Positions 24,665-32,134 of a stretch of 48,300 nt of DNA are shown in pieces (within the stretch, counting starts at the first letter, position 1; the number at the start of each line of letters is the position of its first letter). A program made the position numbers and the translations under genes. Source of the stretch: Kiritimatiellota bacterium. GTDB lineage: Bacteria > Verrucomicrobiota > Kiritimatiellia > JAAZAB01. Location of the stretch: contig JAPLSY010000026.1 in NCBI GenBank assembly GCA_026398415.1, positions 1 to 48,300 on the forward strand, given 5' to 3'. Below the pieces are notes generated by a model. The model searched no databases. It saw nothing but the letters and a program-made list of their open reading frames with translations, and was not told where the DNA came from.

Positions 24665-24686
24665 CAATTGAAGGCGGATATAATTT

Positions 24687-25628
24687 ATGGCATTAGCATT
24701 GTTCCACCTGCTGATTTTCCCGGGATTCCTGTTCTTGTTCGTGTTCGCTTTAGCCATGGAATTCGTGGATCGCAAGCTATATGCCCGCTTGCAGAACCGG
24801 GTCGGGCCGCCCTGGTTTCAGCCGTTCGCTGACTTCATCAAGCTTTCCGCCAAGGAAGACATTGTCCCCGAGAAAGCGGATGCCATCATGTTCCGTCTGA
24901 TGCCGGTATTTGCCCTGGCTGCGGTGGTCACGGCCTTTTTTTATATTCCCATGTGGGGCCCGCAGGCATTGTTTTCATTCAGCGGCGACTTGATCGTCGT
25001 GATTTACCTGCTCACGATCCCCACCCTGACGTTCTTTTTGGCCGGCTGGCATTCCACTTCTCTTTTTTCCATGATCGGCGCAACGCGCACTCTGACCCAG
25101 CTTTTTGCCTATGAAGTGCCGTTGTTCATGGCAATTCTGGCGCCCGCCCTGCTGGCCAACACCTGGTCGCTCAGCGCGATGACCGTATTTTACGATCAGC
25201 ATCCCGCCTACGCCGGATTGAATGTCATCGGCTTTATCGTGGCGCTCATCGCGCTCCAGGGCAAGCTGGAGCGGGTACCCTTCGACATTCCCGAGGCCGA
25301 GACCGAAATCGTGGGCGGCACGTTTACGGAATACAGCGGGCGGTTACTGGCTTTGTTCCGCCTGGCCATTGACATCGAAGCGGTTGTCGGCGCCTCCTTG
25401 ATCGCCGCCGTCTTTCTGCCGTTCGGGTTCGGACTGGGCGCCGCCGGGGGATTCGTTATTTACGTGGTCAAAGTGCTGATCATCATCGCCCTGCTGGCGC
25501 TTTTGCGGACCGTCCTGGCGCGGCTTAGAATTGAACAGATGGTGATCTTCTGCTGGAAAGTAGTGGCGCCGGCCGCCTTGCTCCAGCTTCTCATTAACCT
25601 GATCCTCAGCGGAGTGCTCCGATCATGA
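24687..25628 (+). CDS. Cluster A NuoH-like membrane subunit
   Basis: This 313-residue membrane protein anchors the hydrogenase module and links it to the ion path. It has RVGPPWFQPFADFIKLSAKED in the first loop and FDIPEAETEIVGGTFTEYSG in the acidic loop, both strongly conserved in NuoH, EchB and HycD. About eight hydrophobic segments are seen. The start ATG at 24687 follows a weak GAAGG site. The last codons overlap the ferredoxin-like gene by ATGA. Confidence 0.92.
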   Translation: MALALFHLLIFPGFLFLFVFALAMEFVDRKLYARLQNRVGPPWFQPFADFIKLSAKEDIVPEKADAIMFRLMPVFALAAVVTAFFYIPMWGPQALFSFSGDLIVVIYLLTIPTLTFFLAGWHSTSLFSMIGATRTLTQLFAYEVPLFMAILAPALLANTWSLSAMTVFYDQHPAYAGLNVIGFIVALIALQGKLERVPFDIPEAETEIVGGTFTEYSGRLLALFRLAIDIEAVVGASLIAAVFLPFGFGLGAAGGFVIYVVKVLIIIALLALLRTVLARLRIEQMVIFCWKVVAPAALLQLLINLILSGVLRS

Positions 25629-26050
25629 TCCATCCCGGAAAAATGGCCCGCGAAGTTTTAACCTCCCTTTTCCGCAAGCCGGCGACCGTGCTTTATCCGT
25701 ATGTTAAGGTCCAAATGCCCGACCGGTTCCGTGGCAAAATCAAGTTCACCTCACCCCTATGCATCGGTTGTAAATTATGCATGCGGGATTGTCCCACAAA
25801 TTGCATCACAATCACCAAGGTCGGCGACAAGCAGTTCCAGGCTGAATTCGATCTCGACAGGTGCATCTATTGCGCCCAATGCGTGGATACCTGCCCCAAA
25901 AAAGCCCTGGAGGCCACCGCCGAATACGAACTGGCCCAGCTCCAACACGACAAACTGAAAGTGATTTTCCATGCCGAGCCCACGCCAGCATCCTCCCCGG
26001 CGGCGCCCGCTGAGCACGCTCCTCAAAGCCAGCCTGCGATCGGCGCATAA
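25625..26050 (+). CDS. Cluster A NuoI-like 2x[4Fe-4S] subunit
   Basis: This 141-residue protein has two complete cluster motifs, CIGCKLCMRDCP (Cys46, 49, 52, 56) and CIYCAQCVDTCP (Cys80, 83, 86, 90). It should take electrons from a soluble ferredoxin and pass them to the B subunit, because no flavin or NADH module is encoded in cluster A. The C-terminal tail from about residue 118 is Pro/Ala-rich and not conserved, and it overlaps the protease gene by 80 bases. Confidence 0.93.
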   Translation: MIHPGKMAREVLTSLFRKPATVLYPYVKVQMPDRFRGKIKFTSPLCIGCKLCMRDCPTNCITITKVGDKQFQAEFDLDRCIYCAQCVDTCPKKALEATAEYELAQLQHDKLKVIFHAEPTPASSPAAPAEHAPQSQPAIGA

Positions 26051-26531
26051 GCTTGCCGTCGTCGGAATAGGTTCCGATCTGCGCGGCGACGATATTGCCG
26101 GCGTCTTGGTGCTCCGCAATTTGCGGGCGGCAATGAAGCGCTCCCGACCAAAAACGATCCGGCTGTTTGATGGCGGCACTGCGCCGGAAAACCTGACGGG
26201 CGAAATTGTGCGGTTCCAGCCTTCGCATATTCTACTGGTGGATGCCGCCGAACTGGGCCAAAAAACGGGCACGGTGCAACTGATTGAGCCGGAAAACATA
26301 GGAGGCGTGTCGTTCTCCACGCACGTCCTGCCGCTGAGCATCTTGGCCGACTACCTGAAGCGCGCCCTACCCTGTCGCATCATAATCCTGGGCATCCAAC
26401 CCGGGCCGACCGGTTTCAGCGTTACGCATTCCCGGCAAATCAGCCAAGCCGCCCGCCGGCTCGCCCGGATAATTCTGCATGCCGCGCCGCTACGTAGCGC
26501 CAAGCGGCAACGTGGTCACGTCCCTGCCTGA
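25971..26531 (+). CDS. Hydrogenase maturation protease of cluster A (HycI/HyaD family)
   Basis: This 186-residue nickel-dependent endopeptidase homologue should remove the C-terminal tail of the cluster A large subunit. Family positions are visible: GIGSDLRGDD (first acidic Ni ligand region), LLVDAAELG (Asp) and FSTHVLPLS (His), plus ILGIQPG. The ATG at 25971 gives about 27 extra N-terminal residues and an 80-base overlap with the ferredoxin-like gene. No better ATG exists, so the true start could be a non-ATG codon further in. The last 18 or so codons lie over a CGCTACGTAGCG palindrome (26488-26499). It converges on the URO-D gene with a 16-base overlap. Confidence 0.88.
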   Translation: MPSPRQHPPRRRPLSTLLKASLRSAHKLAVVGIGSDLRGDDIAGVLVLRNLRAAMKRSRPKTIRLFDGGTAPENLTGEIVRFQPSHILLVDAAELGQKTGTVQLIEPENIGGVSFSTHVLPLSILADYLKRALPCRIIILGIQPGPTGFSVTHSRQISQAARRLARIILHAAPLRSAKRQRGHVPA

Positions 26532-27526
26532 CGATACGGATCCAGCTCCCGATATGTCTGCGTAATATAATCGGACATCGTCTCATCCAATATATCGCAC
26601 TCGGACTTGAGATAACGGGGCTCCATCCATGCTGCGATATAACCGCCTTGCGGCGTCGCCAAATATTTCAGTTGCTCGGCAATATCCTGGCGGATGATTT
26701 GCCGATTACCGGTCGGCACGGAGAGTTGAAAGTCCGGGTAGTTTTCGAATGCGAGGCGACCGGCAAACCGACGTCCCAGTTCGGGTAAATCAAAGATGCG
26801 GGGCTGCAGCATGTTAATCACATCCAAACCGGCATCAATCAAGTCATCCAGCAAACCATCAATCTTGCCGCAAGAATGCAGCCAGAAATGCATGCCATGC
26901 CGATGGCACAAATCGGCGACACGGGCATAATACGGCTTGAGCAACTCGCGGAAATGGGTCGGCGACATGATGGTATTCAACTGCGTGCCCAAATCGTCCG
27001 TGCAACGCACGGCATGGACCCGGCCTTTGAAATGCGCCGCCAGATAAGCTATGGTCTGTTCCTGGTACTGCACCACCCACTCGGCAAACAGTTTAAATCC
27101 GTCCGGATCAGTGGCCATATCCATCAGCAGGGTGTCAAACCCGCGTAGAAAATGCATGCGTTCAAAGAGACAGGGGCCATTGCAATATATGTGATAGGCG
27201 TCGGGCCGATCCGGCAATTCGTTGGTCAAGGCTTCATACCGGAAAGCATCGGCCCCATCGGGGCGCGGCCCTTGTGCAAATTGATCCAACGCCTTCAACG
27301 GATGCTCCCGAACCTGGCCCATATCTCCGGGGCGCTCGGATATCCAGCGGCACCCCCATTCATCCACACCGTTGCCATCCCCAAGCCACCAGGCCACTCC
27401 GCGCATATTCGGGAAATGATACACCACGTCGCCATGGGCGACATAACGCATGCAGTTTCCGGCGACGGGCAATTGATCCGGGCCTTGAAATTCAATCGAT
27501 CGTTTGACGCGTTCCAAGCCGTTCAT
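26516..27526 (-). CDS. Uroporphyrinogen decarboxylase (URO-D) family protein, possibly a corrinoid methyltransferase type
   Basis: This 336-residue protein has a URO-D barrel fold. The N-terminal ERVKRSIEFQGPDQLPV is the standard opening, so I start at the ATG at 27526 (GGAG about 10 bases ahead) and not at 27622. FWLHSCGKIDGLLDDLIDAG contains a His-x-Cys pair that in MtaA/MtbA-type methyltransferases binds zinc together with a later Cys. LKSECDILDE near the C-terminus offers a candidate third ligand. True heme-pathway HemE lacks these. Substrate unknown. No corrinoid protein or RamA-like gene is nearby. Confidence 0.75.
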   Translation of the reverse strand: MNGLERVKRSIEFQGPDQLPVAGNCMRYVAHGDVVYHFPNMRGVAWWLGDGNGVDEWGCRWISERPGDMGQVREHPLKALDQFAQGPRPDGADAFRYEALTNELPDRPDAYHIYCNGPCLFERMHFLRGFDTLLMDMATDPDGFKLFAEWVVQYQEQTIAYLAAHFKGRVHAVRCTDDLGTQLNTIMSPTHFRELLKPYYARVADLCHRHGMHFWLHSCGKIDGLLDDLIDAGLDVINMLQPRIFDLPELGRRFAGRLAFENYPDFQLSVPTGNRQIIRQDIAEQLKYLATPQGGYIAAWMEPRYLKSECDILDETMSDYITQTYRELDPYRQAGT

Positions 27527-27753
27527 CACTCGGCGCTCCAATCCAAAACAAGAGTCATCCACCGATTCGACTTCTCGCGTAATCAGCGTGAACAGGAAAA
27601 CATAGTCCGGATTAATAGTCAATGATCTTCCGGTTCCCGCAAGGAGCAGTGCCTGGCGGCTATTTTGTTATCACGTTCCGCCACAACACAGGTCACATTC
27701 ACAATGAACTCCGCATCGCTTATTCCTTTGCATCAGATATATTACCTATTATT

Positions 27754-28560
27754 ATGCCATCGGCCATGAAAAAACACCTTTCGATTATCAACAGCGCAAT
27801 TTTTGCGGCTGCCATGGGTTACCTGGAAGCGGTCGTGGTGGTTTATTTGCGCACCATTTTGACGCGCCGCCCGGACTGGCAATCCATTGAAATCAGCCGC
27901 GAAGCGGCTACGATTATCATGCTTTCTACTTTTGCCATCGCCTCGGGGAAAAATGCCGTTCAGCGCATTGGTGCATTTCTACTCTGTTTCGGAATATGGG
28001 ACATCGTCTATTACCTCGGCTTGAAGATCTGGCTGGACTGGCCCGACGGCCTGATGACGCTTGACACCCTGTTTTATATTCCCTGCACCTGGGCATCGCC
28101 GGTCTATATCCCCGTCCTGTTTTCAGGCCTGATGATTCTGCTGGGCATCTTGCTGATGGTCGAATACAGGATTGCGCATATTCGCCGCAGCGCGCTGTGG
28201 GGCTTATACGGCTGGCTGGGTGGTTGCGTGGGAGGACTGGCTCTGGCACCTTTGATCCACCAGCCCATGACCGTGGCCGCCATGGGACTTGCTTTCTGGT
28301 GCGGACTGATTACCGCCGGCATGGGCCTGACCATGGCCATGGGCGAGGGATTACACAAGGTCCTGCCCTTGATACTGCTGAGCGCCTTCATTGGCGCCCT
28401 GAGCGGGGTTTTGGCGCACTTGGCGCGTTCCATGTTTTACATCAACGCCGCCTCGCCCGCCGCTTCCATTGGAATGGCGGTACTGCTCTGTCTGCTGGTT
28501 GCCACCATCCGACACGCGCGGCGCGGGGCAAACTGTAAATCTGTCACGCCAAAGGCGTGA
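27754..28560 (+). CDS. Polytopic membrane protein of unknown function
   Basis: This protein of about 268 residues has roughly seven predicted membrane segments, the first at AIFAAAMGYLEAVVVVYL. Charged loops include RTILTRRPDW and EISREAAT. I do not recognise a family. The ATG at 27754 is taken, and 27766 (MKKHLS) is an equally good start. Reading from 27622 would add a non-conserved leader over the divergent control region. Neither start has a clear ribosome binding site. Its last bases form half of the hairpin at 28543-28561. Confidence 0.6.
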   Translation: MPSAMKKHLSIINSAIFAAAMGYLEAVVVVYLRTILTRRPDWQSIEISREAATIIMLSTFAIASGKNAVQRIGAFLLCFGIWDIVYYLGLKIWLDWPDGLMTLDTLFYIPCTWASPVYIPVLFSGLMILLGILLMVEYRIAHIRRSALWGLYGWLGGCVGGLALAPLIHQPMTVAAMGLAFWCGLITAGMGLTMAMGEGLHKVLPLILLSAFIGALSGVLAHLARSMFYINAASPAASIGMAVLLCLLVATIRHARRGANCKSVTPKA

Positions 28561-28561
28561 C
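28543..28561. terminator. Short-loop hairpin at the convergent gene ends
   Basis: GTCACGCC-AAA-GGCGTGAC is a perfect 8-bp stem spanning the stop codon of the membrane protein gene and lying 43 bases beyond the M19-like gene on the other strand. No U tract follows on either strand, so it may be a weak terminator or just a repeat element. Confidence 0.3.
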
Positions 28562-28603
28562 CCCACGCAACAAAGACTTCAGGCGCTAAGCATTGAAGCG
28601 GCT

Positions 28604-29830
28604 TTAACCGACCGAATTGATCACATCCCTTGCCACCCGCAACATATTGCCGCCGATGATTTTCTGGATATCTGCGTCCGCATAGCCGCGCTGAACCAGG
28701 CCAACGGTAAACATGGGCCAATTAATCCAGTCCAGACTGAGTAGTTGATGATCTTGCTGCCATTCCGGCATGAAGAGCGGATCATCCTTGGGCCAGAACG
28801 ACTCGAACCGTGAGCGGCTACGCGGCAGTTTGGACAACCGCTTGGCGTTTTCTTCGGACATCGAGGACATATAGAAGGTGTCTGTTCCGATAGCCACATG
28901 GTCCACGCCAAATGTTTTAACGCCATAGTCAATGTGATCGAGCAGGGCCTGGATGGTGCCATCGCCGCCGAGGAAGGCGGGAATGGCGCAGATACCGATC
29001 AGTCCCCCGCCATCCACGATTGCGCGGATGACCTCATCCGGCTTGGCCCGGCAACAGCGTTGAAGCGCATAACAGGTGGTATGGCTGGCAACGATCGGGC
29101 GCGTTGACGCCTGGGCGGCTTCCAGGCTGGTGCGCCAGCCGGAATGGGCCACGTCGACAATTATGCCCAGGCGGTTCATTTCGGCAATGACGCGCCGACC
29201 GAAATCGCTCAAGCCGGCGTTGGCCGGCTCGGCACAACCGTCGCCCAGCATGTTGCGCCGGTTATACGTCAAATGCATCATGCGACAACCAAGCTCGAAA
29301 AAAATAGCCAGGAAGGTCATTTCTTCTTCGACCGTTTTCCATTGTTCGGCCAGCGGCACACCGTTGCAGGTCAGAACATAGCAGTGCCGGTTTTCCTTTT
29401 TGGCCGCAATCACGTCAGCGGGGTGGACAGCCTTGGGGGTAAAACTCCGCAGGTAGTCGCAAACGTAAGTGAAATGGGCAAAGCGCTTGAGCAGGGTCAA
29501 GACACCCTGGCCTTCTTCGCCGGCATTGCGGAATGTGCCAGTTACGCCGGACTCGTCCCAGGCCATTTTGAATTCGGCCTGTTCCCGCTCATTGGTAACG
29601 AAGCGGGTCATGGTCATCTCCTCGCGCAGGTTCTGAATTTCTGACGGCGAAGCTCCGGCCTCCATAGCCGCCAGCAGCCGCGCCACATCATCTGCGGCGC
29701 CGGGCCCGAACCCGTAAGCATCCACCACAACCGAGTTCCGGTGCAGGTCCAATCCGTGTTCCAGGTCCTTCGCGCTGGGTTTCAGAATGTCCAGGGCACA
29801 GTCCCGCGCCTTTTGCATTTTTGCGTTCAT
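28604..29830 (-). CDS. Membrane dipeptidase-like protein (peptidase M19 family) with an incomplete metal site
   Basis: This 408-residue protein is clearly M19-like: HLTYNRRNMLGDGCAEPANAG, LSDFGRRVIAEMNRLGIIVDVAH, IVASHTTCYAL and VDHVAIGTD. Compared with renal dipeptidase, the two later His ligands (DVAH, ASH) and the late Asp (GTD) are kept. The N-terminal HxD of the DGHND motif reads VDAYGFG, and the bridging Glu of VEGGHS reads CNGVPLA. The binuclear site is therefore probably incomplete and dipeptidase activity is uncertain. The ATG at 29830 has AAAGGAG 7 bases ahead. It follows the cluster B protease gene by 50 bases on the same strand and may be the last gene of that transcript. Confidence 0.8.
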   Translation of the reverse strand: MNAKMQKARDCALDILKPSAKDLEHGLDLHRNSVVVDAYGFGPGAADDVARLLAAMEAGASPSEIQNLREEMTMTRFVTNEREQAEFKMAWDESGVTGTFRNAGEEGQGVLTLLKRFAHFTYVCDYLRSFTPKAVHPADVIAAKKENRHCYVLTCNGVPLAEQWKTVEEEMTFLAIFFELGCRMMHLTYNRRNMLGDGCAEPANAGLSDFGRRVIAEMNRLGIIVDVAHSGWRTSLEAAQASTRPIVASHTTCYALQRCCRAKPDEVIRAIVDGGGLIGICAIPAFLGGDGTIQALLDHIDYGVKTFGVDHVAIGTDTFYMSSMSEENAKRLSKLPRSRSRFESFWPKDDPLFMPEWQQDHQLLSLDWINWPMFTVGLVQRGYADADIQKIIGGNMLRVARDVINSVG

Positions 29831-29880
29831 GAAAACTCCTTTTGATCCAGGCCGTATCCGAATGGCCATGATGTTTTCGT

Positions 29881-30345
29881 CTACGCGAGTGTACTCAGTT
29901 CGGCCGCCAACTTTTCAACCGCCGCGCTAACCGCCGCGCTCAACGGTCCATTCATATTGACCTGCGCGGGCTGAATGCCCAGAATGAATATATGGACTTT
30001 AATTCGTTGCTGCAAATAATCGCAGGTCATCCGCAGCGAAAGCGCGTGGCTGGATAATCCCCCGCCCGTGATCTGGTCGGCTGCAAACAACCGGCAGGAA
30101 CCGGCCGCACCGCCGAAATCAATGGCATCCACCAGCAAAATGGTGTCGGGTCCGATGCGTACGATCTTCTCAAGGTAGTTTTCGGGGGCCACACCGGCAT
30201 CCAGGCAATGAAAACGGCTGCGGCCTGTGATCCGGTCAATGAGTTCCGGACCGGCGGCATCATCGCCCTTCAAGCGGTTGCCGATGCCAAGCACGCAGAC
30301 CTTGCCCTGGAGTTTTTGCCTGAGGCCATCGGTAAGATCAGTCAC
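29881..30345 (-). CDS. Hydrogenase maturation protease of cluster B (HycI/HyaD family)
   Basis: This 154-residue paralogue of the protease at 25971-26531 has GIGNRLKGDDAAGPE, LLVDAIDFGG and LSSHALSLRM supplying the expected Asp/Asp/His nickel-sensing residues, plus ILGIQPAQ. Its predicted substrate is the cluster B large subunit, to be cut between Arg362 and Met363. It is the last hydrogenase gene of cluster B, 16 bases after the ferredoxin-like gene. Confidence 0.93.
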   Translation of the reverse strand: MTDLTDGLRQKLQGKVCVLGIGNRLKGDDAAGPELIDRITGRSRFHCLDAGVAPENYLEKIVRIGPDTILLVDAIDFGGAAGSCRLFAADQITGGGLSSHALSLRMTCDYLQQRIKVHIFILGIQPAQVNMNGPLSAAVSAAVEKLAAELSTLA

Positions 30346-30361
30346 CGGAGTTCCTTGCAGC

Positions 30362-30973
30362 TTACACTGCGAGCGAGGTCTTGCGTCGGCATTTCGGGCA
30401 TTGGATGCTCACGCGCTCGGCACGAACGGTCTTATCCGCGGTAATTTTTACGCCCTCACTCACCAGGGCCAACTCGCGCGTCGAGACGAGCATGAGCGTG
30501 GGATTGGTGAAAGCCAACGGGCCGAGGCGCCGGACCAACCAGCGCAACTGGTCGACGGGGGCGATCACCGCGCCGCAACATTCGCAAAGCAGCAGATCCT
30601 TCTCCACACGCTCTTCAAAATCATCCCTCGAAAACGCGACATAGTCATACTCATTGGAGAGTTTTATGCCTTTTTCGGTCAGGCAGTACCTTTCGCACTG
30701 GCCACACTGGATGCAGGTATCCAGGTGGTGCACCAGCTTGCGAACGGGCTTCGCTGCGTTCAGCTCATCCGTAAGTTTAATGGCATCGGCGGGACAAACC
30801 TCGGCGCACGCCCCGCAGCCGATGCAATCGTCCTTGTGATAACGCGGCCGGCCACGGAACTGCGGAATGGGCTCATAGGGCGCGTAAGGAAACCTGGTGG
30901 TGAAAGGTCGCGAGAAAAACGACGTAATCGCCAGCTTCAGTATCCGGAATTGAAATAAGCAGGGGAGTTTCAT
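30362..30973 (-). CDS. Cluster B NuoI/HycF-like iron-sulfur subunit with a C-terminal zinc-ribbon-like extension
   Basis: This 203-residue protein has two cluster motifs, CIGCGACAEVCP and CIQCGQCERYC (the usual Pro after the last Cys is missing in the second). The N-terminal PYAPYEPIPQFRGRPRY is typical of HycF/HyfH. Residues about 130-203 add CECCG and a late CPKC, four cysteines that could form a zinc ribbon or another cluster, as in the C-terminal part of some HycF-type proteins. It should carry electrons from the HydB/HydG-side proteins to the B subunit. It overlaps mrpG by ATGA. Confidence 0.9.
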   Translation of the reverse strand: MKLPCLFQFRILKLAITSFFSRPFTTRFPYAPYEPIPQFRGRPRYHKDDCIGCGACAEVCPADAIKLTDELNAAKPVRKLVHHLDTCIQCGQCERYCLTEKGIKLSNEYDYVAFSRDDFEERVEKDLLLCECCGAVIAPVDQLRWLVRRLGPLAFTNPTLMLVSTRELALVSEGVKITADKTVRAERVSIQCPKCRRKTSLAV

Positions 30974-31332
30974 TCGTGGTCCTGGTCCGTCGATTTTTTA
31001 GGAAAGTCTTCCTCATAACGATTGACAACGCTTTTTTCCCAGAGCCGGACGCCGAACGAATAGGCGCCGTGGGCCAGCGCATGGGCAGCGGTGGGCGCGG
31101 TGATCAGAATGAACACCATGCATATGATGCAGCGCGCACTCAGTTGCGCCGAGTGGAGGAAACCGGCCGAAATCATGACGCCGATCATCACCATGCAGGT
31201 TCCCATAGTGACGCACTTGGTGGAAGCCTGCAGACGATTATACATGTCGGGCAAGCGGATCATCCCGATACAGCCCAACACATTGAAGGCCAGGCCAACC
31301 GCGACAAAAATCATCCCTATGACGCTATTCAT
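30970..31332 (-). CDS. mrpG: Mrp antiporter subunit G (MnhG/MbhC-like)
   Basis: This 120-residue membrane protein has three hydrophobic segments and the family signature GCIGMIRLPDMYNRLQASTKCVTMG, followed by LITAPTAAHALAHGAY. MrpG is a small subunit of the multisubunit Na+/H+ antiporter, next to MrpE and MrpF. The hydrophilic tail carries many acidic and basic residues. It overlaps mrpF by 8 bases. Confidence 0.92.
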   Translation of the reverse strand: MNSVIGMIFVAVGLAFNVLGCIGMIRLPDMYNRLQASTKCVTMGTCMVMIGVMISAGFLHSAQLSARCIICMVFILITAPTAAHALAHGAYSFGVRLWEKSVVNRYEEDFPKKSTDQDHE

Positions 31333-31585
31333 CGAATCCCCGCCCTTCCAGATGTTTGGCCAGCGCGATCGTGCCGATAAAGCTGAGAATCGCCCAGGAA
31401 ATGCCGATATCCATATAGAACACCTCGCCGGTTTTCAAGGACAGCAGCGCCGTAAAGCAGACCACCACAATCCCGAGAATGTCAATGGCCATCGCGCGGT
31501 CCGCGGCGGTCGGGCCGCGGCCCACGCGATACAGACACAGGCCGCAGCAGGCGAGCAGAACCAGATATGCCGGAATGAATAACAT
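31325..31585 (-). CDS. mrpF: Mrp antiporter subunit F (MnhF/MbhB-like)
   Basis: This 86-residue membrane protein with three segments has the MrpF signature RGPTAADRAMAIDILG, including the conserved Asp residues in the first loop and second helix, thought to line the sodium path. It lies 29 bases after mrpE. Confidence 0.92.
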   Translation of the reverse strand: MLFIPAYLVLLACCGLCLYRVGRGPTAADRAMAIDILGIVVVCFTALLSLKTGEVFYMDIGISWAILSFIGTIALAKHLEGRGFDE

Positions 31586-31614
31586 TTATCCTTTCCCCAT
31601 GACAACCGCACTTC

Positions 31615-32130
31615 CTATTCCAGAATCCGCTTAATGAGCCATTCGAAACGGCTGACAATATACCCGGTGGCGCCTTCCACATCGGTGGCCTTCACATTGA
31701 TCCAATGGACATAAAGGTCGCCGTTTTCTTCCGCGTGCAAGGTCAGCGTACCGGGCGTCAAGGCAATGGCGTTGGCAAGCATGGCAATCCCCGCCCTGGT
31801 TTTCAGCGTGGTTTTTACTTTGACGATGCCGGGGTGGATGGGCATGGCCGGATGAATGATCCGGTAGGCCACATCGAAGTTGGCCTTGATTACATAAAAA
31901 ACGAACACCCCCACATAGACCACAAACCAGAAGAGGCGCACGGGGTTGATCCAGGCCTTGAAACCTTCCGGGATACTATGCCGCATAATCAGCACCACCA
32001 ACAACGCCACGAAAATTCCCGGAACAAGTTCGCCGGCCACAAGGTGGATCTGTCCGCCCGCCGCTTCAAACGGCCAGACGAGCACAACCCACAGCAGGAG
32101 CAGCAGTAAAAACATGGCAACTTGTTTCAT
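31615..32130 (-). CDS. mrpE: Mrp antiporter subunit E (MnhE/MbhA-like)
   Basis: This 171-residue protein has two N-terminal hydrophobic segments, then the soluble domain with ANFDVAYRIIHPAMPIHPGIV and ANAIALTPGTLTLHAEENGDLYVHWI, which are diagnostic for MrpE. The ATG at 32130 is used because it opens the first membrane segment and lies 4 bases after the mrpD stop. The reading from 32187 only overlaps mrpD. Confidence 0.93.
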   Translation of the reverse strand: MKQVAMFLLLLLLWVVLVWPFEAAGGQIHLVAGELVPGIFVALLVVLIMRHSIPEGFKAWINPVRLFWFVVYVGVFVFYVIKANFDVAYRIIHPAMPIHPGIVKVKTTLKTRAGIAMLANAIALTPGTLTLHAEENGDLYVHWINVKATDVEGATGYIVSRFEWLIKRILE

Positions 32131-32134
32131 TCTT

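Noticed and set aside
16398..26050. Cluster A as an ordinary NADH or F420H2 dehydrogenase (complex I)
   Set aside because: Both CxxC nickel motifs are intact in the D-like subunit, the B-like subunit has hydrogenase-type cysteine spacing, a hydrogenase protease follows, and there is no NuoE/F/G or FpoF.
27527..27753. Divergent promoters between the URO-D and membrane protein genes
   Set aside because: TTGACT and TATATT-like hexamers occur, but the spacing is not convincing on either strand.
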